This document shows, piece after piece, positions 1 to 9,019 of a DNA stretch of 64,000 nt (its first letter is position 1; each line of letters begins with the position of its first letter). Origin of the DNA: Scalesia atractyloides (Eukaryota; Streptophyta; Magnoliopsida; Asterales; Asteraceae); contig CAMTDV010000003.1 of NCBI GenBank assembly GCA_947069175.1, positions 43,491,606 to 43,555,605 on the forward strand, given 5' to 3'. The position numbers were made by a program, and so were the translations under genes. The notes beneath the pieces were generated by a model. It worked only from the letters and a program-made list of their open reading frames with translations, did no database searches and was not told the origin of the DNA.

Positions 1-7
1 CAAAATT

Positions 8-20
8 TGGTATCAGAGAC
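8..20 (+). other. Primer-binding site of Copia-1 (initiator Met tRNA)
   Basis: TGGTATCAGAGAC matches the complement of the plant initiator-Met tRNA 3' end (usual TGGTATCAGAGC), with one extra A. It marks the 5' LTR end as lying just before it; bases 1-2 (CA) are probably the LTR terminus. Confidence 0.85.
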
Positions 21-623
21 TTTGTCCTCTTGATTGTTTGAGTTTTTGTTAAGATTCTTCAAGTTTTGAAGGTTTTTCAAAAGTTTCAAAGTTCAAGGTT
101 TTTCAAATTTTTGGACTTAAAATGGCTTGATCTGGTGTGCTTAATCATTGGGTTGTTGTTCATCAGTGTTTTGGTAAACATTTGGGTCATTTTGATACAA
201 AGAAACATGGATTTTGAGTCATTTTTGGGTGATTAGAGGGTTTTTGTTTGTACTTAAACCCTATTGGGCGTATTTATCTTTGAAGGCAGCGTAGATAAAC
301 TTAAATACAACGTTTTTAAAATTGAAGATAAAGTATTTAACAAATACGCCGGGCTAACACCAGCGGATTTGTTGATTTCAAGCGAAATAGTGTCAGCGTA
401 ATTAATCGAAGGCGACTTCAAAGTCAGTGATAAAAATCCTCTACGATTTTATCATGGTGATCAGCAAATTTAGCCAAACTCACATTTGTTTTGCGTGTTT
501 TAGCGGATTTAGCTATTGTCGTAGGGTAAAGTCGCCAAACATCTCCAGCGTATTTGTTTTCTTGTAGCGAAATTGTTCTCCGAACTCTTTAGTTCCAGCG
601 TATTTGTTCTCTAATCAACCAAA
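21..623 (+). other. Copia-1 5' leader with AGCGTATTT-type repeats
   Basis: Untranslated leader between PBS and gag. The words GCGTATTT, AATACGC and AGCGAAAT recur (for example near 270, 340, 365, 545 and 595). The same words return upstream of ORF3 (8220-8900) and in the 3' LTR (11900-11950), which suggests an element-specific regulatory or packaging vocabulary. No long ORF. Confidence 0.6.
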
Positions 624-1830
624 ATGTCTCTCAATCAACTCAACACAATAGCCTAAGCCGAATTGGAGACAGGAACAGCTACTAGACCTCCCAAGTTGAA
701 AGGATCTGAGGACTTCAGTAGTTAGAAGAATCGAATCAAGGCGTTCTTTGAGTATACTGACTATACTCAATGGATGTCTGTCACATTGGGTCGACACGTT
801 CCTATGATAATTCGTGATGATGTTTGAACAATCAACGAAGACCCTTCAACATTCACTGAGGAAGACAAAACTCTCATTCAATGTGGTCGTAGGGCTCATG
901 CTACTTTAACAATGGCTCTGTCCAAGGATGCCAACAATTTGTTCGAAGAATATACTTCAGGTCATGAACTGTGGTTGGCTCTTATTGATCACTATGAAGG
1001 GAACGAGGAGCTGATGGATAACAAGAGAGATATGGTTCAGAAAGAATTCAACTTGTTCAGGAGTGTTCATGGTGAAAGCTTGTCAAATCATATCAGTCGA
1101 TTTCTAGGAGTTCTGACAAAAATGAAGAAAGTAGGCAATCCGGTGCAAACTATGCCTCCATCAAGAAGCTTCTTGACTCTCTCCCAAAAGAATGCAACCT
1201 GCAATGTATGATGATCAAAAGAACCTTCTTGACCAGCACTACTCCTGCCACACTTTCAGAACTGATCAACACTCTGAAAGCCTTTGAAATGGATGTACTC
1301 AAGAGAGAAATGAACCAAGCGGGATACTCTCAGAAATTTACTCAATCTGCTGCTGGAACTTCATCTCCCAAAAATATGGCATTTCTTGCCCCCATAACCT
1401 CCTATGGTTCAAATCCTCAAAGTGCTACCGCATCTTACCCTAACGCTTCCGCAAGCTCTGCAAAGGCCTCATCATCTAACGAGAGGACTACTGTGGCCGG
1501 TGATGCACAAGCACTCAAGATATCCACCGAACATGTTGCTTTGTTTAACACCTTCCTGAGTAGTTATGAAGCTCTCATGTCAAGTGAGCTAAAAAGAGAT
1601 TTTCTCACTGCTGAAGACATGTTTCAGGTAGATCCAGATGATATGGAGGAAATGGACTTGAAGTGCAAATGGTGATGATCACCCTTCGATTAAAGAAGTT
1701 TCAAGACAAAGCAGGAAAAAGATTGGCACTGTGAAAAGCTAGTTTTGACAAGTCCAAGCTGAGATGCTACAACTGCAAGAATCTGGGTCACTTCAAGAGG
1801 GAGTGCCCACTGCTGAAGAATGAAAATGCT
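624..1830 (+). pseudogene. gag: Copia-1 gag (capsid part and first zinc knuckle), broken
   Basis: Gag forms the particle that packages element RNA. The ATG at 624 opens a frame beginning MSLNQLNTIA that hits stops within the first 70 codons. The same frame is open at 912-1211, after which a frameshift moves it to the frame open at 1208-1675. The capsid (UBN2-type) region is recognisable by PPKLKGSEDFS early and by the ELW...YEGN...KRDMV stretch. A CCHC knuckle (CYNC-KNLGH-FKREC) lies at about 1766-1807, after a stop at 1675. The start was chosen as the first ATG in the capsid frame after the leader. Non-functional as it stands. Confidence 0.8.
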
Positions 1831-3566
1831 GAACTCTTTCCGACAAGAAGACCAATTGCTATCAAAGGGAATGATAGTGTTGTTGATAATAACCCAAAAT
1901 CTTTAGTGGTGGAAGACTACGACTAGGCAGAACAAATAGTTGAAGCAAAAGGAGAATTCAATAAAGCTCTCATGCTAAAAATCTCTACCGTGTCTGTCGC
2001 GTCTTCATCAAATGCCATGGAGAAGCAAACTGCTAGAATTCCAAAAGATGACAAAGGTTTAAAAGCATAATCAATCTTAGTGAACAACTTCAGAGAAGAG
2101 AAAGCAGGAGGCTGAGAAGACTGATCCTAAAAAGACAGCCCAAGGAGCAACCAACCACAACAAGAGTGAGAAAGCTGAAAATTCTATAGCCACCATGAAA
2201 GCAGAGTCTGCAAAAGACACAGAGGATAAGGATTTGGTAAAAAGCATACCGTATGAATTTAATGCAAAATTGTGCTCCCAACCATGTTTGAACGTCGTGG
2301 CACATTACAAATCACTCAACAGTAACCTGATTAGAGAAAAAGAAAAAGTTTTGAAATTTAATCAAGAATTTAAAGAAAACGAAGCTGCATATCAAAGAAA
2401 GTTGAACTCAACTTTGGCTGAGATGCAAACATTAAAAGAATTCGTTTTTAGAAAATATTTTATCATAAATGATTTAACCAAAAAATTAGAAAAATCTCAA
2501 AATGAAAATAACAAATTGCAAATCACTATTGATAAATGGAAAGTTAGTCAAAAGGCACTGGATGATATTGAGAATTGCCAATAACTGACATTCGTGAAGG
2601 ATGGAATTGGATACAATGATAGGCTGGGAAACGAAAGAAAAATCTTTCCTCCTCCGCACTGCAAAAACTATGTAGCTATGCCATCTCCTCATCCTAAAAA
2701 TGACTTAATCGATAAACATGATTTGTTGGATCAAAATGTCTTTTGCAAAAATAAAACAATACTAACATTTCTGAAAGTAATGCAGATCTGTGTAAGCGTA
2801 AAGAAGATGCGTGCGATGAGGATGATGATTGTGGAGGTTCGAAAATAGGAATTGGTTACTTAGGCGATAGTTATTCTATAGTTAACTGGTTTGCCAGGAA
2901 CTATAATAAGAAAAATAGTACTTCTATTCAGGATAACTATAATAGTTTGACTAGGATGGATGACTGTAATGGCTATGTGCCTAAATTTGATATTCGGGAT
3001 GATTGTAATGGCCATGTGCATATTTAAGACCCACAACCATGAGAATGTAGTGGTTGAACCTCATGACTTAAATTATATTTTAGTGATATAAATGTTGTGC
3101 TTGAATCACCTGTATTTGTTCTGGAATTAAAGAAAATAGATTTGGAAAGTTCCTTACAGAGGAAATTCCCGAGTTTGTTACATCATGTACAGGTACACCA
3201 GAGACTGATAAAGATTCTACTCAATTCAGCAATAGTGATGATTCAAGTATGACATCTTCAAAAAGTAATGAAGAAACGACAAGTGAAAATCAAGAATCAA
3301 TCTCGTCATCAGATAATGAGATCAATGATGATGAAGTTGAGGATGAAAATCGTCTTGACAAGAAAATGAAGAAAGTAGAAAATTCAAGCCATGCTACATC
3401 ATCAAAAAACACTTCAAGCAGCTCAAGAATCTCATCACATACATCATCTTCACACGCCGTGTCTACCAATAAGAAAAGATCAAAGTGCAAGCAATGTTTT
3501 CGCTGTGGTCATTTAGGACATACTTCAAAACATTGCAAGAGCAAAAACTTTTCTCAACCAAAATAG
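1831..3566 (+). pseudogene. Copia-1 gag/pol spacer with coiled coil and second zinc knuckle
   Basis: This region between the first knuckle and the protease matches the long spacer of Sireviruses. Open pieces include 2195-2584, rich in Lys, Glu and Asn with Leu spacing that suggests a coiled coil, and 3249-3566, Ser/Asp/Glu-rich and ending in a second CCHC knuckle (CFRCGHLGHTSKHC, about 3498-3539). Several stops and frame changes separate the pieces. Copia-2 has an equivalent spacer at 33774-35990, with its second knuckle damaged. The spacer's function is not known to me; nucleic-acid binding by the knuckle is the safe inference. Confidence 0.6.
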
Positions 3567-3773
3567 GATTTTGTAAAAAGTTTCACTGATCAATTTGGTA
3601 ATCTCAAGAAATCAATAAAATGCATAGTAATTACAACTTGTTTTGGAAAACAAAAGAAAATTTTATTGTTCAAAATCATGATAGATCAAACTTGAAGCAA
3701 GTCTAGGTTCCAAAAACTAACTAACATGTACATATTTGAGTTGTTGTTTGTATAACAGAATAAACTGCAAAAA

Positions 3774-4301
3774 TAGCTTTGGATACTCATGGAATATATT
3801 TGGCATGTTGACAATGGATGCTCGAGGCATATGACCGGTTTGAAGGATCTCCTGAAGAATTTTTGAGTCATCGATGGCGATTTCGTATCTTTTACTGGAG
3901 ATGAAAAAGGAGGAAAAATTGTTGGAATGGGTGACGTCGTATCTGAAGCACTTACTTTAGAGAATGTTAATTATGTTCCAGAATTATGTTACAATCTCAT
4001 GAGCGTAACACAAGTATGCGACAAAGGAATTTCAGTGCTATTCAACGATGTGGAATGCTTGTTCTTCAAACACGAATATTTCGTTCCTGCCGGAATGATT
4101 ATGCTCACAGCTCCTCGTCAAAACAACACCTACGTTCTCAATATGAAAAATGCCAAATCCAATGAGCATATAACGTGTCTCATCTCAAAAGCTTTAGAGT
4201 CAGAATCACTGCTTTGGCATTGGTGGTTGGGGCATGTGAACTTCAAAAATATGAATAAACTTTCCAAACTAAATTTAGTAAGAGGATTACCTATAAAATA
4301 A
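3774..4301 (+). pseudogene. pol: Copia-1 protease active site and pre-integrase domain
   Basis: The stretch WHVDNGCSRHMTG at about 3798-3836 is the copia aspartic protease signature, normally DSGCS; here Ser is replaced by Asn beside the catalytic Asp. After a stop near 3864 the frame reopens at 3927-4301 and encodes the GAG-pre-integrase domain, with the LWHWWLGHVNFKNMNKL zinc-finger histidines near the end. Downstream (about 4302-4370) the first Cys of the HHCC finger appears as Tyr (EKYIACAQGK) and stops interrupt it. In an intact element this part processes the polyprotein and positions integrase on cDNA ends. Confidence 0.8.
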
Positions 4302-4373
4302 TTTCCTTTTTCAGAAAAATATATCGCATGCGCCCAAGGCAAGTAACACAAAAAGCCGCATAAGTCCAAAGCA

Positions 4374-5604
4374 GTGAATACGATATCTGCTCCATTGCAA
4401 TTACTGCACATGGATCTTTTCGGCCCTATAAGTGTTAAAGGTTTAGCTAAAAGATCATATTGCTTGGTGATTACAGATGATTTCTCCCGTTTTTCATGGG
4501 TATATTTTCTTGAAGACAAAAGTGAAACAACATCCACTCTCAAGAGCTTCATTCCCATGATTGAAAACGTGATCAAGATGAAGGTCAAATCTGTCAGAAA
4601 CGACAACGGATCAGATTCAAAAATCAAACGTTTATCTCCTTCTGTGAAGAAAAGGGAATACGGTTACAGTGCAGCCAGAACTCCTCAGCAGAATGGCGTA
4701 GCAGAACGGAAGAATCGAACACTCATTGAAGCTGCTCGAACTATGCTCGTGGACTCCAAGCTTCCTATCATCTTCTAGGCAGAAGCAGTCAACACAGCAT
4801 GCTATGTTTTGAATTGAGTTCTCATAGTTAAACCTCATAGAAAAACAGCCTATGAACTTCTTTTCAAAAGGAAGCCTCTAATAGATTTCTTTAGACCTAG
4901 GATGTTCTTGTACGCTCCTCAACACTAAAGACAATCTTATCAAGTTTGAAGCAGTTGGTGATGTGTGCTACTTCATGGGCTACTCATCTTCTCAAAAGGC
5001 ATATCAAGTCTATAACAAATGAACCAAGATTGTGATTGAATCATACTACGTCGACTTGCAATAAGGAAACTCCACCAACACTGGATGTTCTCCAAAATGA
5101 TTTTATGATGCAGACATTGTTTTCAACACTTTCGACAATGATGAACCACTCACTAAAACCAAACCTGCTGAAACAACCCCAATAGAACCATTGTTTGATC
5201 CTTCAGACATTGGCTTCACTCCTTTTACAACTCGTTTCACCACAGTCTCTGCCGATCCAATCCTTCCTGTTGATGAAGTAAATGGCGACACTTCGGCTGA
5301 GAATGCATCCGCATATGATGATTCTTCTTCATAGCCGATTGTGGATAAACTACCTAAAGAAGACGAACCTCCAATTATCTACGTCGACGAAAACTTTTCC
5401 AATATACCTCAACAAGTTGAGACTCACACTAACGCTGGGTACAAGACAAATCGAAATCATCCAATTGAGATTGTCATTGGTTAAGTGGAAGATGGAGTTC
5501 GAACTCGTGGTCAAACACATACCATCAACACTAGATTGTATGCAGCTTTCCTTTTTTAGTCTGTACCAAGAGATATTGAAGAAGCCATTCAACATTCTAC
5601 CTGG
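4374..5604 (+). pseudogene. pol: Copia-1 integrase and integrase-RT linker, broken
   Basis: Integrase core of the DDE type. HMDLFGP holds the first Asp (about 4409), the DNGSD stretch the second (about 4600), and QQNGVAERKNRTLIEAAR the Glu (about 4690-4740). The frame 4374-4778 ends at a stop. The C-terminal part continues in pieces, for example NTKDNLIKFEAVGDVCYFMGY at about 4923-4985, with frameshifts. From about 5060 to 5604 is the acidic linker before RT, also broken. Integrase before RT places the element in Ty1/copia. Confidence 0.8.
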
Positions 5605-6330
5605 GTGCAAGCAATGCAAGAAGAGTTATCTCAGTTACGTAAGCTCAAAGTCTGGGAACTAGTTGATCTACTAGATGGAAAGTATCCCATTGGCACCAAG
5701 TGGGTGTTTCGTAACAAAATGGACGATCGTGGTGTAGTCATCAAGGATAAGTCAAAATTGATAGTTCAAGGCTTCCGACAGGAAGAAGGAATTGATTATG
5801 AGGAAATTTTTGCCCCGGTAGCACGATTGGAAGCTATTAGAATATTCTTAGCCTATGCTTCATTCAAAAACTTCAAGGTGTTTCAAACGGATGCAAAGAG
5901 TGCGTTTCTGTATGGGAAGGTGAAGGAAGAAGTCTACATTTGCCAACCTCCAGGTTTTGAAGATCCTCACTTTCCTACACAATACTATAAGCTTGACAAA
6001 GCTCTCTATGGTCTTCATCAAGCTCCTCGAGACTGGTATGAGACTTTGTCGACATATCTTTTGGAATGTGGGTACTCAAGAGGTAAAATAGATATGACTC
6101 TCTTCACAAAAAGGGTCGGAGATAATGTGATGCTGGTGCAGATCTATGTAGACGATATTATTTTTGGATCAACTGATGAGGCACTATGCAAGGAGTTCGA
6201 GAAGGTTATGAAGGCAAAGTTCGAGATGAGCATGATGGGAGAAATCATGTTTTTCTTTGGATTAGAAGTGAAGCAGAGAGAAGATGATATCCTCATTCAT
6301 CAAGCAAAATACATCAGAGATACTCTCTAA
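5605..6330 (+). CDS. pol: Copia-1 reverse transcriptase domain, still open
   Basis: A 241-codon open stretch covers almost the whole copia RT. It has WVFRNKMDDRGVV, LIVQGFRQEEGIDYEE, the QTDAKSAFLYG block carrying a catalytic Asp, and the YVDDIIFGS catalytic box at about 6148-6174. It ends at a stop after QAKYIRDTL. The normal continuation toward the MIGSLMYL block then appears in another frame, so a frameshift separates RT from RNase H. RT copies element RNA into cDNA inside the particle. This is the best-preserved part of Copia-1 pol but cannot be expressed as a complete polyprotein. The listed start is only the first in-frame Met of the open stretch. Confidence 0.85.
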   Translation: MQAMQEELSQLRKLKVWELVDLLDGKYPIGTKWVFRNKMDDRGVVIKDKSKLIVQGFRQEEGIDYEEIFAPVARLEAIRIFLAYASFKNFKVFQTDAKSAFLYGKVKEEVYICQPPGFEDPHFPTQYYKLDKALYGLHQAPRDWYETLSTYLLECGYSRGKIDMTLFTKRVGDNVMLVQIYVDDIIFGSTDEALCKEFEKVMKAKFEMSMMGEIMFFFGLEVKQREDDILIHQAKYIRDTL

Positions 6331-7070
6331 ATACAACATGAACGATTGCAAAACCGCCAGCACACACTTTTGCAGCTCAGACAGAACTCACATCTGATCT
6401 TCAAGGAAAACCTGTGAACAAGTCCTTCTATCACTCGATGATAGGCTCGTTGATGTATCTGGTTGTTTGCTTCTGTGCATGATTTCAGATGGATCCAAAA
6501 GAATCTCATGAAGCTGCTACCAAACGAAATTTTTGCTATCTGAAAGGAACACCCAAACTCGGACTGTGGTATCCTAAAGATAGTAATTTAGATTTAATTT
6601 CTTATTCTGACTGTGATCATGTAGGTTGCAAGGTTGACAGAAATTCCGTCTCCGAAGGATGTCAATTCTTAGGAAATCGTCTCATATCATGGCAAAGCAA
6701 GAAGCAGACAACAGTTTCCATATCCAATGCTCAAGCCGAATATACGGCAGCTTACAGGTGCTGCTCACAAGTTCTTTGGATACAATATCAGTTGCTGGAT
6801 TAAGGAATCAATATCATGAAGACTCCGATATTCATCGACAACGAAGTGTTTCTAGGAATTGTGAAGAATCCTATCCACCACTCCAGAACAAAACACATCG
6901 AAATTCGCATTCATGCGATAAGAGATGCATATGAAAAAGAATATATTCAAGTGGTGCCGGTGGATACCATGAAAGAAAAAGCTGATATTTGCACGAAAGC
7001 CTTCGATAAAACCCGCTTCAACAAGTTGGTAACATGGTTGGAAATGGTCAATTTCCTTGAATGGAAATGA
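6331..7070 (+). pseudogene. pol: Copia-1 RNase H, broken
   Basis: Continuation of pol after the 6330 stop. The stretch ending MIGSLMYL is at about 6439-6465, and a short deletion then removes most of the TSRPDIMFA block seen in Copia-2. The frame 6489-6803 has YLKGTPKLGLWYP and the RNase H blocks SYSDCDHVG and ISWQSKKQ; it stops at 6803. A shifted frame (6816-7070) carries FIDNEVFLGIVKNP and SRTKHIEIR...DICTK and ends NFLEWK before a stop at 7068-7070, the natural end of pol. RNase H degrades the RNA template and primes plus-strand synthesis at the polypurine tract. Confidence 0.8.
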
Positions 7071-7152
7071 TTTGAGTCTTCATAACTTAAAAAAAAAACA
7101 AAACAAAAAATTTGCCTAACAAAAAGATTTGGACTTTCGAAAATAACATTTT

Positions 7153-7162
7153 AAGGGGGAAG
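7153..7162 (+). other. Internal polypurine-tract-like motif
   Basis: AAGGGGGAAG lies 83 bp after the pol stop. A similar AGGGGAAGAAA lies at 41889-41899 in the same place in Copia-2. It resembles the PPT that primes plus-strand DNA, but the LTR-proximal PPT is at 11759-11770. Confidence 0.45.
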
Positions 7163-7410
7163 TTTTCCAGAGAATTAGCAAAAAAAAATTTAAAGACTCG
7201 ATCTTTCGATTGACACCTGCTTAAGAAATGATAAAAAACTACTGACACTTTGTTTGTTCTTAAAACAGAAATCGAGTGAGGTGTCAAGCAATGACGTGTC
7301 AGTAGATTCAACAATACCATTGAGTAAACTGCGATTAAGCGACAAAAGTTAATACTGACATAAGAATTCTGGATACCCACAATGTTGTGCAACTTGCAGG
7401 TAACACGTGG

Positions 7411-7832
7411 CAGCGTATGGCTTAATGGTCTTAAATCTTGCGTTGATAGATTGCCAAAGTCCGAGATTTTTAGTCTTTATACTGACTAATCATTCGGGGA
7501 TATCATAGTTGCTCTTTTGCTGCATCAAGATATATGCTGACCTAGACACAATTATGATATCTTTTCAAAAGAGCCAATGTGGCCAAAACCCTACACAGAT
7601 GAACTACTCATTTGAGAATCTTTCAAGTGCTTAAATCGTACCATCTAAGGTATCTGTCTCAGCCCTCGTTAGACATTGGTCTCTCTATTGTACGAAAGTA
7701 CTGACCTGATCAATAATTGTCTATTGTTGAAATTCAAAAACGAATGAAGTCAATATACTCACTCGCTATGAGGAATCTTTGTGCATATCTTGCCCGCGGG
7801 GGTATGTCCTGATGTGGGACTCTCGGACACAA
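7411..7832 (+). other. Conserved non-coding block shared with Copia-2
   Basis: Matches 42118-42510 of Copia-2 in order and spacing. Shared words include ATGGTCTTAAATC, GTTGATAGAT, CGGGGATATC, TGTACGAAAGTACTG, CATAAGG/CTAAGG and CGCGGGGGTATGTC. No frame is open across it in either copy. Conservation between otherwise diverged copies points to a cis function such as packaging, RNA structure or transcription. Confidence 0.7.
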
Positions 7833-8289
7833 CATTCTAACAGTCTAGCTGGAATGGGGGACATTGCAATTCTTGTCAATATTACCTCAACATGATAAAA
7901 CACTCACTGAAAGCATGTTGAAAGAAAGGTGCATGGATTTAAAGGGGCAAACATACTGACAATTTTTCTTGTACCTTGATTGTTTAATACTTTCTATTAC
8001 TTTACAAAATGACAAAGTGTTGCCAGTATGATCTTTTGCAGGAATGTCACAGGATCCAAATCAGTAAGAATTATGTGATAAAGGAAGCTTCGTATCTCTA
8101 AAAACTTTTTTCAGAGTTCAAATTGCAATTTTGTGTTTTTCTTCACATTATTCTCAATTTTTTGCACTATTTTTAACTAAAAAGGGCACGTTTTAGAGAA
8201 AGTTTATGATTTTCGAGCGTATTTGTTTTTGAATGTTCTTAGACTTAAAGAAACCTTAAAAATTAAAACAACACGGTGTATTTATCATT

Positions 8290-8349
8290 CCAGCGTATTT
8301 ATTAAATACGCTGGAAGACAATCCTGTATATATATATATATATATATAT
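8290..8349 (+). promoter_or_regulatory. Palindrome plus TATA-like run upstream of ORF3
   Basis: A perfect 25-bp palindrome (arms CCAGCGTATTTA and TAAATACGCTGG around one base, 8290-8314) is followed 12 bp later by a (TA)n run starting at 8327. The Copia-1 LTR has the same arrangement: a near-identical palindrome (11904-11926) 11 bp before TATAAATA (11938-11945). The region downstream of 8349 is a CT-rich leader. I infer an LTR-like internal promoter for ORF3; it is untested. Confidence 0.5.
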
Positions 8350-8483
8350 CAGATGTTTTATGTGTATAGTTTTCAAATACAATCTCATCTTCTTCTTCAT
8401 TCAAACCATATATCCACTTTCAAACTTTCAAAATTCAATCCATTTCAAAATCACAAGATCTGATCTCCTCGTGTTCGACTTTG

Positions 8484-9019
8484 GTATGATTTAAGTGTTT
8501 TTGTGTTGTTTGTTATTTGTTGAGATATCTGAAATCAAACACAAAACGAACACAATTATAGTAGAATGATCGAATCTGAGTTCAAAGTTTGGTTTATGGG
8601 TTTATCAAGAAATTTTTTATCGGAGCATATTTAACTTGAATGCAGGGGATTTAAGATGAATGTGGTGTATTTAAGAAGAAGTCAAGTGATCGCAGATTTA
8701 AGTCTTGAACGCGAGTTCAAGCAACCGACGTAGTTGACAACTACGCCGGTCAACCAGCATAGATAAGCATCTACGCTGACTGCTTTCTCGTTTCAAAACT
8801 TAAAAACGCGACACATAATCAGCATAAATAAGCCACTACCGCGTATATAATATACACATCTAGCGTAATTGTTGGCGTAAATACTAGCGAAATTATTTTT
8901 CAAAATTCAAGTTTTTTAATCTTTTTATTATCTACATATATTCGTGTATATATATTTTTACTATCTGATTGTCGTGCTTCGTAACTCAAATCTAACCTGA
9001 TTTGTTTCTATGCTTTCAG
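8484..9019 (+). other. Candidate intron in the ORF3 leader (Copia-1)
   Basis: Donor TTG/GTATGA at 8483/8484 and a strong acceptor TTTCTATGCTTTCAG ending at 9019. The acceptor falls exactly where Copia-2 has TTATTTTGACAG (ends 43622) before its ORF3 ATG. The exon begins AACTGGTGAAAGAA here and AAATGGTAGAAGAG in Copia-2, so the ATG seems mutated to CTG. The acceptor is well supported by this comparison; the donor is a guess from consensus. Confidence 0.45.

Larger units (their letters stand above)
7071..9019 (+). other. Copia-1 non-coding spacer between pol and ORF3
   Basis: About 1.95 kb with no supported coding frame. It holds, in order, a polypurine-tract-like AAGGGGGAAG (7153-7162), a block conserved with Copia-2 (7411-7832), a perfect palindrome followed by (TA)n (8290-8349), a CT-rich leader-like stretch (8380-8480) and a candidate intron ending at 9019. 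Long spacers with conserved non-coding motifs are a known Sirevirus trait; the palindrome, TATA and intron reading is my inference. Confidence 0.65.
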
